This document shows, piece by piece, positions 6,941 to 13,589 of a stretch of 18,059 nucleotides of DNA; positions within the stretch are counted from its first letter, which is position 1, and each line of letters starts with the position of its first letter. The translations under genes and the position numbers were made by a program. Location of the stretch: contig CAZHRW010000067.1 of NCBI GenBank assembly GCA_964535025.1, positions 1-18,059 on the forward strand, read 5' to 3'. This stretch comes from JAAYZK01 sp964535025 (lineage in GTDB: Bacteria; Planctomycetota; Phycisphaerae; SM23-33; FEN-1343). The notes beneath the pieces are model-generated. The model was not told the origin of the DNA. It saw only the letters and a list, made by a program, of their open reading frames with translations, and did no database searches.

Positions 6941-8007
6941 AACCGCTTGGACTGGGCATCGTCGGCCTGCATCACCAGCACGCGCGGTGGTACCATCCGT
7001 TGTGGTCGCACCTCGACGCCTACCGCCCCGTCGCCGTCGCCGAGGCCGACGAGGCTTTTTCAGCGCGGGAGAATGACTTCTTCAAGCTGGAGACCACGGG
7101 GGACTACCACGCCCTGCTGGCCCGCGATGACATTGACGTCGTGATCCTCTGGCTGCCCCACAGCCAGATGCCCCGGGCCGTCGCCGACGCCGCCGCCGCC
7201 GGCAAGCACGTCATCGTCGAAAAGCCCTGCTGCGCGGACGTCGCCGGGGCCGAAGCCATCGTGGAGACGGCCCGCCGGTATCCGCACATCCGGATCTCCA
7301 GCCCCTACTGCTGGCGAACGCACCCGGTCAGCGCCGAGATCCGCAAGGCCGTCGACGCCGGTCTGCTGGGGCCCCTGACCGCCATGGAAGCCCGTCTCAA
7401 CGCCGGCGGCGCGTGGCGGTACGTCCGCGACAACCAGTTGTGGATGCTCGAGGCCGACGAGGGCGGCGGGCCGATGTGGAATCTCGGTGTGCACTGGATC
7501 GACTACTTCCGCTGGATGACCGGCCGGGAGATCGTCCAGGTGTCCGGCGTGGCCAACGGGCCAGTCGGCGACCCGCCCAGGCGGATCGAGGACAACGCCC
7601 AGGCGCTGTTCACCTTCGAGGACGGCGCCACGGCCATCCTCGAAGCCAGCTACAGCCTGCCGGCGTCCTACCCCGGCGCCCGCGATATCGCCGTGACCTT
7701 CCGCGGCACGTGCGGCGACGCCGTGTGGGCCCCGGCGTGGGAGGGCGTCATCGACGAGCTCCTGCTGGTCAGCGAGCACGACTCGGTGGGCGCCGGCGAC
7801 CGCTGCCGGCGGATCCGGATCGAGTCGCGCCCGATCCCCGGCTACTGCGGCCATATGGCCTGGGCGTGGCTGAACGACTTCGCCGAGGCGGTCCGCACCG
7901 GCCGCGCCCCGCTGGTCTCCGTCGAGGACATCCGCCAGGCCGTCCGCGTCGCCGACGCGTTCTACCGCTCCGTCCGAAGCGGCCGCGCCGAGACGGTCGA
8001 AACATGA
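6937..8007 (+). CDS. Gfo/Idh/MocA-family oxidoreductase (second of two)
   Basis: The 356-residue product has the Gfo/Idh/MocA layout: an N-terminal nucleotide-binding fold, EKP at 95-97, and GGGPMWNLGVHWID with H186 and D189 in the C-terminal domain. The usual glycine-rich loop GxGxxG is altered to GIVGLHHQH (residues 7-15), so cofactor binding may differ, or the substrate may be unusual. GGAGGAG eight bases before the ATG supports the start, which overlaps the tetR stop by four bases. Co-transcription with the regulator suggests it acts in the same pathway as the leftward operon, perhaps on the inducer itself. It is distinct from the oxidoreductase at 399-1472, so the two probably act at different steps. 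Confidence 0.9.
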   Translation: MKPLGLGIVGLHHQHARWYHPLWSHLDAYRPVAVAEADEAFSARENDFFKLETTGDYHALLARDDIDVVILWLPHSQMPRAVADAAAAGKHVIVEKPCCADVAGAEAIVETARRYPHIRISSPYCWRTHPVSAEIRKAVDAGLLGPLTAMEARLNAGGAWRYVRDNQLWMLEADEGGGPMWNLGVHWIDYFRWMTGREIVQVSGVANGPVGDPPRRIEDNAQALFTFEDGATAILEASYSLPASYPGARDIAVTFRGTCGDAVWAPAWEGVIDELLLVSEHDSVGAGDRCRRIRIESRPIPGYCGHMAWAWLNDFAEAVRTGRAPLVSVEDIRQAVRVADAFYRSVRSGRAETVET

Positions 8008-9354
8008 CTACCCCTCGCGCACGAGCTTCAACACGATATCTTCGGCGTACACCGGTGAATTGAACGGCCCGGCGGGGGCTTCGACGTCGCAGATCTCCTC
8101 GCGGACGATCATTCCGTCGGCCGGGCGGATCCACGTGACCCGGTACCGGCCGGTCGGCGCGCTCAGCGCCAGCGTCGCCCGCTTGCCGCCGCAGGCGTAG
8201 ACGGCGTACGTCCGCCCCGGATCGGCCAGGACAACAGCCGACTCGCTGTCGCCGCCGTGGAAACGCAGCGCCTCGTTGTGCGGCGCCATGGCCGGCAGGT
8301 CGAGGCCCTCCATGAACCGCTTGCAGACGGCCACCTGCCGTCGCCACTCGGGCGACCCGAAGCCCGGGGTCTCGCCGGTGATCGGCGCGGTGCCGTCGGG
8401 ATGGTCGACCGTGAACGAGTAGTCCAGGTGACTGAACACGGCCCCGCCGGCGAGCATGAATCGCCACATCTCCCGCCGGTAGGGCGCGGCGGCCTGGCCC
8501 TTGAATCCCGTCTCATCGTCAGCGATGACGCGGTTCCAGTGGTAGTTGCCCAAAACCGCCTCGGGCTCGGCATAGTGGAAGTTCACGATCGACACCTCGT
8601 CGTGCAGGTCGGTCACCTGCTGAGCGCGGTTCTGCACGTTCATGGCGATCAGGTGGTGGTTGGGCAGGCCGCGCTCCGTCTCGACGATGACATCCACCAT
8701 GTGATGCTGCCACGGAAGAAAGGCCGTATGATCGTGACGGGAGTAGGGCTCGTTGATGATCTCGTAGTAGAGGTTGTCGAACCCGTTGAGCACCGTAACG
8801 ATCTTGCGGACGACCGCCTCCTGCACGCCGATCAGCGGGTTGTCCGCCGGGGGCGCGTAGGCGCCGTGGCGCGGCCCGGTCCCGCCGCCGGCTACGGCGT
8901 TATCGGCGTGCATGGGACAATAGCGCCACAGGTCGTCGTTGTACATGAAGCAGAACAGGACCAGCTCGACGACGATCCCGCGGCGGGCCGCCTCGGCGCA
9001 GAAGGTCTTGAGGCGGTCGAAATAGGCGTCATCCCATTGCGTGAGGTCGAACCGCCCGCCCCGGCGGAATCCGCCCCGCCCGTCGACGCGCTTCCACGGG
9101 CAAATGAACGCCTCCGGCGCCGGGGCCATCGTGTTGTCAGCGATGCCGAACTCGCCCGGCAGTTCGCGGTAGGTCCCGCTGAACGTCCGCGTCAGGTTCA
9201 ACCCGTCGGCCGCCAGGGCGTCGAGGTACCGCGTCACGTCGAACGCGGCGTTCAGCACGGCACCATAGTGCTCGCCGGAAGTCATCAGGACGGCCGGGCG
9301 TCCCTGCCAGTGGAGATAGTGGCCGTTGGTCGGATCCAGTGTGATCGGCGGCAT
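8008..9354 (-). CDS. Putative cytoplasmic glycoside hydrolase (clan GH-A / DUF4038-like TIM barrel)
   Basis: The 448-residue product looks like a TIM-barrel hydrolase of the GH-A type followed by a small beta-sandwich domain. DNLYYEIINEPY places an Asn-Glu-Pro with the likely acid/base E202. E281 in VIADDETGF is a candidate nucleophile, and HLDYSFTVDH (309-318) is a plausible substrate-loop segment. The C-terminal part (about 375-448, with KRATLALSAPTGRYRVTWI) resembles the beta-sandwich that follows DUF4038/DUF5060-type barrels. There is no signal peptide, so it would act on an imported sugar. GGGGAG nine bases before the ATG supports the start. The frame is open further upstream, but that part lacks family-like sequence. 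It converges on the second oxidoreductase with zero bases between stops. The specific family and substrate are uncertain. Confidence 0.72.
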   Translation of the reverse strand: MPPITLDPTNGHYLHWQGRPAVLMTSGEHYGAVLNAAFDVTRYLDALAADGLNLTRTFSGTYRELPGEFGIADNTMAPAPEAFICPWKRVDGRGGFRRGGRFDLTQWDDAYFDRLKTFCAEAARRGIVVELVLFCFMYNDDLWRYCPMHADNAVAGGGTGPRHGAYAPPADNPLIGVQEAVVRKIVTVLNGFDNLYYEIINEPYSRHDHTAFLPWQHHMVDVIVETERGLPNHHLIAMNVQNRAQQVTDLHDEVSIVNFHYAEPEAVLGNYHWNRVIADDETGFKGQAAAPYRREMWRFMLAGGAVFSHLDYSFTVDHPDGTAPITGETPGFGSPEWRRQVAVCKRFMEGLDLPAMAPHNEALRFHGGDSESAVVLADPGRTYAVYACGGKRATLALSAPTGRYRVTWIRPADGMIVREEICDVEAPAGPFNSPVYAEDIVLKLVREG

Positions 9355-9412
9355 GCGTGTTTGCTCCCCGAAGGCCGGACGGGCCGCGCCCCGCGCGCCG
9401 CCCACGGCGCCA

Positions 9413-9441
9413 ACCCTACGACCGGGGCGGAATCCTGTCAA
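9413..9441 (-). promoter_or_regulatory. Candidate promoter of the hydrolase gene
   Basis: On the minus strand a consensus TTGACA (9441-9436) is followed after exactly 17 bases by TAGGGT (9418-9413). The predicted start near 9406 gives a leader of about 50 nt before the ATG at 9354. No copy of the TetR palindrome is present here, so this gene may be controlled separately from the divergent operon. Confidence 0.55.
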
Positions 9442-9487
9442 CGCGCATCCGCCGCGATGCCGGGGCCATACAATTGCAGGAAGACGC

Positions 9488-9515
9488 TGGACACGGCGAG
9501 AGGATCTGGTAGTCT
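9488..9515 (+). promoter_or_regulatory. Candidate lysC promoter
   Basis: TGGACA (9488-9493) and TAGTCT (9510-9515) are 16 bases apart, and TGG immediately before the -10 gives an extended -10 arrangement. The predicted start near 9522 leaves a leader of about 60 nt. No lysine riboswitch-sized structure fits in that leader. Confidence 0.45.
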
Positions 9516-9582
9516 GACGGGTTCGGCGGGCACCGGACGCCCCTCGGGGGGCCGCCCATCGCACAGTTGAGGACGGACAACG

Positions 9583-10869
9583 ATGAGCACGATCGTCATG
9601 AAATTTGGCGGCACCTCTGTCGCGAATCCCGACAAGATTCGCGCTGCCGCCAAGCGCGCCATCGCCGCGAAGAAAAAGGGCCACAAAGTGGCCATGGTCG
9701 TCTCAGCAATGGGCAAGACGACCGACCAGTTGGAGGCCCTGGCCTTTGCGACGGCCCGGCAGCCCCACAAGCGGGAGTGGGACCAGTTGATGGTCACCGG
9801 CGAGCAGGTCACGATCTCCCTGGTGGCGATGGCCCTGCACGACATGGGCGCCAACGCCATCAGTTTCACCGCCGGGCAGATCGGCATGGTGACCGACGAC
9901 GTGCATACCAAGGCACGTCTCAAGCGGATCAACGCCAGGCGGATCCAGTCCGAACTCGACGCCGGGCGGATCGTGATCATCGCCGGGTTCCAGGGCGTCA
10001 CGGAGACCGGCGACGTCACCACGCTGGGCCGCGGCGGCTCCAACGTGACCCTGGTGGCCGTCGCGGCGGCCATCGGCGCCGACGTCTGCGAGAACTATAC
10101 CGACGTGGACGGCGTCTACACCGCCGATCCGCGGATCGTGCCCAGCGCCCGCAAGCTCGACGTCGTTTCCTACGACGAAATGCTCGAGATGGCCTCCCTG
10201 GGCGCCGGCGTGCTGCACAATCGGGCCGTGGAATTCGCCAAGAAATACGACGTCCCCATCCACGTCCGAAGCAGCCTGAACAACCGTAAGGGGACGATGA
10301 TCGTCGCGGAGAACCCCGCCATGGAAAAGATCGTTGTTCGAGGGGCCGCCCTGAAGGAGAAGGTGGCCCGCGTCACCCTCAAGGACGTTCCGGACAAGCC
10401 CGGCATCGCCGCGCGGCTGTTCCACGCCCTGGCCAAGGCCGGCATCGTCGTCGACGACATCATCCAGACCCTCGACGAAAACCGCAAGGCGACCGTCAGC
10501 TTCACCATCGAGATGCGCGATCTGCCCGAGGCCGAGGGCGTCTGCAAAACCCTGATCGCCAGGCCCCTCAAGGGCGCCGAGCTGTCCCACGTGGCCGACC
10601 TGGCCAAGATCTCCGTCGTCGGCGTCGGCATGCGGGTCCACACGGGCGTCGCCGAGCGGATGTTCGGCGCCCTGGCCGACGCCAAGGTGAACATCCAGAA
10701 CATCACGACCAGCGAGATCAAGATCTCCTGCATCATCGACAGCGCCGACGGCAAGGAGGCGCTCCGGATCGTCCACGATGCGTTCAAGCTCGGCCGCCGG
10801 CCCCGAACGGCGAAGAAGACCGCGAAGAAAACGGCCAGGAAGAAGGCCAAGGCAAAGGCCGGAAAGTAG
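9583..10869 (+). CDS. lysC: Aspartokinase
   Basis: The 428-residue enzyme would phosphorylate L-aspartate, the first step towards lysine, threonine, methionine and diaminopimelate. The kinase domain carries KFGGTSV at 7-13, the MVTGEQVT segment near 70-77, GRGGSN at 149-154 and YTDVDGVYTADPR from 172. Two ACT regulatory domains span roughly 265-400, so feedback inhibition by end products is likely. Two oddities stand out. Residue 154 is Asn where most aspartokinases have Asp (GGSD). The last 24 residues (405-428) form a K/R/A-rich tail of AKKT-type repeats with 13 basic residues, not normal for the family. GAGGA about nine bases before the ATG supports the start. The gene stands alone downstream of a divergent promoter region. 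Confidence 0.95.
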   Translation: MSTIVMKFGGTSVANPDKIRAAAKRAIAAKKKGHKVAMVVSAMGKTTDQLEALAFATARQPHKREWDQLMVTGEQVTISLVAMALHDMGANAISFTAGQIGMVTDDVHTKARLKRINARRIQSELDAGRIVIIAGFQGVTETGDVTTLGRGGSNVTLVAVAAAIGADVCENYTDVDGVYTADPRIVPSARKLDVVSYDEMLEMASLGAGVLHNRAVEFAKKYDVPIHVRSSLNNRKGTMIVAENPAMEKIVVRGAALKEKVARVTLKDVPDKPGIAARLFHALAKAGIVVDDIIQTLDENRKATVSFTIEMRDLPEAEGVCKTLIARPLKGAELSHVADLAKISVVGVGMRVHTGVAERMFGALADAKVNIQNITTSEIKISCIIDSADGKEALRIVHDAFKLGRRPRTAKKTAKKTARKKAKAKAGK

Positions 10870-10937
10870 CCCCGCCGCCGGAAGACGTCTGCGACCGGCC
10901 GCGTGCGCCAGTGCGGCGCGGCGTTTCCCCGCGAACG

Positions 10938-11576
10938 ATGACGGCACCACTGAACCGGGACCGACCACGTACCCTCCGCCGGCGACAGCTCGCCCGGCGG
11001 GTCGCCCTGATCCTCGCGGCCGCCGCGGTCGTGCTCGCGATGGCCTTGGCCGACCGGGGCGGCCTGTTCGGCCGTCCGGTCGGCGCGGACGCGGAGCTCT
11101 ACCACGGACGGCGATTCACCGTCGTGCATGTCGTCGACGGGGACACGTTCGACGTGGACCACCCCGACGCGGTTCGCGGCGAGCCGGCCACCCGGGTCCG
11201 CCTGCTGGGCGTCGACACGCCGGAGACCAAGCGTCGCAACACGCCTGTTCAACATTTCGGCCCGGAGGCGACCGAGTTCACGCGTCGCCGGGTCGATGGT
11301 CGGGTCGTTCGCCTGGAACTGGCCGGCGACGGGAGGACCCGGGGTGACTATAAGCGGCTTTTAGCATATGCATTTACGGAAGACGGCCGGATGCTCAACC
11401 TCGCCCTGGTCCGCGAGGGCTACGCCTACGCCGACCCGCGATGGGAGCATCCACGCCGCCTGGAGTTCCGCCAGGCCATGGCCGCCGCCCGGACCGAACG
11501 CCGGGGGCTGTGGGCCGAGGCGACGGAGGCGGACTTGCCTTACTACCTGCGCGACAATGGGTACGGCCGGCGGTGA
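10938..11576 (+). CDS. Membrane-anchored staphylococcal-type nuclease (thermonuclease family)
   Basis: The 212-residue protein starts with a basic segment and one hydrophobic helix (about 21-39), giving an N-terminal membrane anchor or uncleaved signal with the nuclease domain outside. The SNase active-site pattern is intact. D67 and D69 lie in VVDGDT. R88, D93 and E96 in RLLGVDTPET have the same spacing as R35, D40 and E43 of the staphylococcal enzyme. R140 in YKRLLAY matches R87. It should be a calcium-dependent DNA/RNA phosphodiesterase. A GTG at 10911 in the same frame would add nine residues; neither start has a clear ribosome binding site, and the ATG is preferred. It follows lysC by 68 bases and may be co-transcribed. 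A patch of AT-rich codons spans 11349-11381. Confidence 0.85.
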   Translation: MTAPLNRDRPRTLRRRQLARRVALILAAAAVVLAMALADRGGLFGRPVGADAELYHGRRFTVVHVVDGDTFDVDHPDAVRGEPATRVRLLGVDTPETKRRNTPVQHFGPEATEFTRRRVDGRVVRLELAGDGRTRGDYKRLLAYAFTEDGRMLNLALVREGYAYADPRWEHPRRLEFRQAMAAARTERRGLWAEATEADLPYYLRDNGYGRR

Positions 11577-11682
11577 TGCCCCGGCCAACGGCAGTGGAAT
11601 TCCAGGCCGTTCCTGCCGATAGAAGAACCGGGGATGCCGCGGTCCGCCGCGTCGGCGGATTGCCGGAACGTCCGAGTCGAGC
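11577..11682. other. Gap after the nuclease with one GC-rich hairpin
   Basis: TCCGCCG (11643-11649) and CGGCGGA (11653-11659) form a 7-bp stem with a three-base loop, but no T-run follows. It could slow or end transcription from lysC and the nuclease before the next promoter. Nothing else is seen in this stretch. Confidence 0.35.
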
Positions 11683-11711
11683 TTGACCCCCCGGTTCGAT
11701 GCCGCTAGACT
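11683..11711 (+). promoter_or_regulatory. Candidate promoter of the DUF502-hpf-pts-rne operon
   Basis: TTGACC (11683-11688) is followed after exactly 17 bases by TAGACT (11706-11711), the best promoter match on this side of the window. Transcription would start near 11718, leaving about 194 nt of leader before the GTG of the DUF502 gene. Confidence 0.6.
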
Positions 11712-11717
11712 TGGGTG

Positions 11718-11911
11718 GACAGAGTACGGAGCCTCGCTGTGCGGAACACCCGGTGAGCTCCATGAGTATAACGGACCTTGATCATTACCTTAAAGGTAGC
11801 CAACCGCACACGTCCAGTGCGGAGTTTCGCCCCGGCGCCATGGCCGGCGGGGCTCCTTTCACGGACTGAAGGTACTGTGCGCAGCACGCGTCAGCGCGCT
11901 CGGGAGCACTA
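11718..11911 (+). promoter_or_regulatory. Long leader with competing base-pairing options
   Basis: The predicted leader contains several exact complementary pairs. AGTAC and GGAGCC (11723-11733) can pair with GTACT (11872-11876) and GGCTCC (11851-11856). TGTGCGG (11738-11744) can pair with CCGCACA (11804-11810). CCGCAC can instead form a local hairpin with GTGCGG (11817-11822), and GCCCC (11829-11833) with GGGGC (11849-11853). Some of these pairings exclude each other, which resembles an attenuator or riboswitch. TACCTT-A-AAGGTA (11786-11798) is a further inverted repeat. It matches no known riboswitch class that I recognise. Confidence 0.4.
11762..11869 (+). CDS. Possible 35-codon leader ORF
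   Basis: An ATG at 11762, inside the predicted leader, opens a 35-residue frame ending at TGA 11867-11869 (it begins MSITDLDHYLKGSQ and ends GGAPFTD). GGTGAG lies just upstream of the ATG but closer than ideal. Third-position GC is about 60 percent, lower than in most genes here. If translated, it would cover most of the structured leader and could couple ribosome movement to leader folding. The sequence alone cannot separate a real leader peptide from chance. Confidence 0.25.
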   Translation: MSITDLDHYLKGSQPHTSSAEFRPGAMAGGAPFTD

Positions 11912-12646
11912 GTGGCAACAAGTTTTGGATCCGACTTCCGGCGCTCGTTCTCGCGAGGACTGGCCGCCATCTTGCCGACCGTCCTGACGGTAGCCGTGAT
12001 CGGCTGGCTTGTTCAAGCCATTCACACGTACATCGGCAAGTACATCGGGGCGGCGGTGCGCGCCGCCATCGTTTACGTGTGGGATGTGGACGCGGTCAAG
12101 CTCGGCGAGACGTGGACCCGGTACCATCTGGACATCCTCGGGTTCATCCTGGCGATCGTCCTGGTTTACATCCTCGGGCGGATGGTGGCCAGCCTGCTGG
12201 GCCGCAGCGTCTGGCGGTCGATGGAGGGGTTCCTGATCCGCCTGCCGCTGATCAGGCAGATTTACCCGACCATCAAGCAGGTCACCGACTTTCTGATCCT
12301 GTCGGACCCGAAGGTGGAGTTTTCCCGCGTCGTCGCGGTGGAGTACCCACGTAAGGGCCTTTGGAGCATGGCCTTAGTTACCAATCCGGGCATGCGGTCG
12401 ATCCAGAAGTACTCGGATGTGGGGCTGTTGACGGTATTTATCCCCTCCAGCCCCACCCCCTTCACGGGGTATACCATTACAGTGCGTCGCGATGAGGTGA
12501 TCGACCTGCCCATCGATATCGATGAAGCGCTGCGATTCACGGTCAGCGCCGGTGTGATCTTGCCCTCCACGGAGGTGGCGGCCGGCCCGGCGGCCGACCG
12601 GCTGACCGAGGACAGTCAACGTTTGCCGACTCGGACCGCCCCGTAA
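11912..12646 (+). CDS. DUF502-family inner-membrane protein
   Basis: The 244-residue protein has two hydrophobic helices at about 17-37 and 72-96, then a soluble part with the DUF502 signature LPLIRQIYPTIKQ (111-123) and a conserved beta-rich domain to about residue 225. DUF502 proteins are widespread in Planctomycetota, Proteobacteria and plants (COV-like) and have no assigned biochemical role in bacteria. The start is a GTG with GGGAG five bases upstream. It follows a ~194-nt predicted leader and heads the operon, 39 bases before hpf. The conserved pairing with hpf hints at a link to membrane or stress physiology, but that is inference. Confidence 0.85.
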   Translation: MATSFGSDFRRSFSRGLAAILPTVLTVAVIGWLVQAIHTYIGKYIGAAVRAAIVYVWDVDAVKLGETWTRYHLDILGFILAIVLVYILGRMVASLLGRSVWRSMEGFLIRLPLIRQIYPTIKQVTDFLILSDPKVEFSRVVAVEYPRKGLWSMALVTNPGMRSIQKYSDVGLLTVFIPSSPTPFTGYTITVRRDEVIDLPIDIDEALRFTVSAGVILPSTEVAAGPAADRLTEDSQRLPTRTAP

Positions 12647-12685
12647 GACGTGATCCGCAGCCGACATGAAGCAAGGAGAGCAACG

Positions 12686-13048
12686 TTGAACATTATTGTG
12701 AATGCCCGACACATGAGTATCACGGATGCCATTCGGGATTACGCCCGCGAAAAGGCGTTGAAACTGGAGCGGTACTTCGACAAAATCATGGACGCCGAGG
12801 TGGTGATGGATCTGGACGGGGGCACCCCCTTGGTTGAAGTGATTGTCAATGCGACGCATAACACGAGGTTCGTCGGCAAGCACCGCGGCGAAGACATGTA
12901 CGGGTGCATCGATAATGCGATGCACAAGGTCACCGAGCAGGTGCGCCGTCACAAGGACAAGGTGCGGGACCGCAAGGGCCCCAGCCACGAGGCCCAAATG
13001 GAGCAGGCGAGCGGGGGATCGCCCGGCGCCGAGGTCCCGGAGGCCTGA
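12686..13048 (+). CDS. hpf: Ribosome hibernation-promoting factor (HPF / RaiA family, short form)
   Basis: The product is a 120-residue S30AE/HPF-type protein beginning (M)NIIVNARHMSITDAIRDYAREKALKLERYFDK, split here as NIIVNARHMSITDAIRDY then AREKALKLERYFDK, which matches the family from its first strand through the first helix. HPF binds the decoding region of the 30S subunit and silences ribosomes in stationary phase. The short length means it lacks the dimerisation domain of long HPF. The start is a TTG at 12686 with an ideal AAGGAG seven bases upstream. The longer frame from a GTG at 12650 would add 12 residues that do not fit the family. Its place just before ptsN repeats the hpf-ptsN linkage known from many rpoN regions. 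Confidence 0.92.
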   Translation: MNIIVNARHMSITDAIRDYAREKALKLERYFDKIMDAEVVMDLDGGTPLVEVIVNATHNTRFVGKHRGEDMYGCIDNAMHKVTEQVRRHKDKVRDRKGPSHEAQMEQASGGSPGAEVPEA

Positions 13049-13068
13049 GGCGGCCCTTGCGGGTCGCC
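13049..13068 (+). other. Intercistronic hairpin, hpf-ptsN
   Basis: GGCGGCCC (13049-13056) and GGGTCGCC (13061-13068) form an 8-bp stem, with one G-U pair, around the loop TTGC. It begins directly after the hpf stop codon and has no T-tract, so it is more likely an mRNA stability or processing element than a terminator. Confidence 0.45.
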
Positions 13069-13105
13069 CCCAAGGCGCAGCCGGCCGTCGGTGCAGGAGA
13101 CGCGA

Positions 13106-13573
13106 ATGAAATTGTCAGACATCATTCTTCCCGATGCTGTCATCGCTGAGTTGAAGGCGACCGATCGTGACGGCGCGATCACTGAAACCGTCGAGGCCCT
13201 CGCCGACGCCGGGGCCATCCCCCGAAGTCGCGTCGCCGACGTCGTTCAGGCCGTGATCGAACGGGAAGACCAGGCCACCACCGGCATCGGCAAAGGCGTG
13301 GCGCTGCCACACGCCAAGCTCAAGGGCATCAAACGCCCCATCGGCACGATCGCGCGGTCCAGCGAGGGCGTCGATTTCGCCGCCCTCGACTCCAAACCGG
13401 TGTACAGCATCATCCTGCTGCTGTCCAGCCCGGACCGCCCCGACGAGCACCTGCTGGCCATGGAAACGATCTTCCGTCACGTGCAGCGGGAGATCTTCCG
13501 CAAGTTTCTCCGCCAGAGCGAGACGACCGAAGCCATTGTGGAGCTTATCGAAGAGGCCGACCAGCTCGGGTGA
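13106..13573 (+). CDS. ptsN: PTS EIIA component, nitrogen-PTS / fructose type (PtsN-like)
   Basis: The 155-residue protein is a single EIIA domain of the PtsN/fructose class. The phosphorylated histidine is H69 in GKGVALPHAKL, followed by VYSIILLLSSP and a C-terminal helix pair typical of the fold. It would accept phosphate from HPr and act as a regulator, not as part of a permease, since no EIIB or EIIC is nearby. An in-frame GTG at 13091 adds five residues, but the ATG at 13106 has AGGAG six bases upstream and aligns with the usual MKLSDI start. It lies 57 bases after hpf and 56 before ptsH. Confidence 0.93.
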   Translation: MKLSDIILPDAVIAELKATDRDGAITETVEALADAGAIPRSRVADVVQAVIEREDQATTGIGKGVALPHAKLKGIKRPIGTIARSSEGVDFAALDSKPVYSIILLLSSPDRPDEHLLAMETIFRHVQREIFRKFLRQSETTEAIVELIEEADQLG

Positions 13574-13589
13574 GTCGTGTCGGCCCGCA

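Noticed and set aside
9355..9582. Search for a lysine riboswitch upstream of lysC
   Set aside because: The predicted leader is only about 60 nt, too short for the lysine riboswitch fold, and no matching core was seen.
9703..10968. 421-codon minus-strand frame opposite lysC
   Set aside because: Antisense shadow; rich in Gly/Asp/His/Val and without motifs, while lysC is certain.
11761..12740. Near-identical ATGAGTATMACGGA at 11762 (leader ORF) and 12713 (inside hpf)
   Set aside because: The match is only about 15 bases, and the encoded peptides diverge straight after MSITD. Most likely chance, not a duplicated gene fragment.
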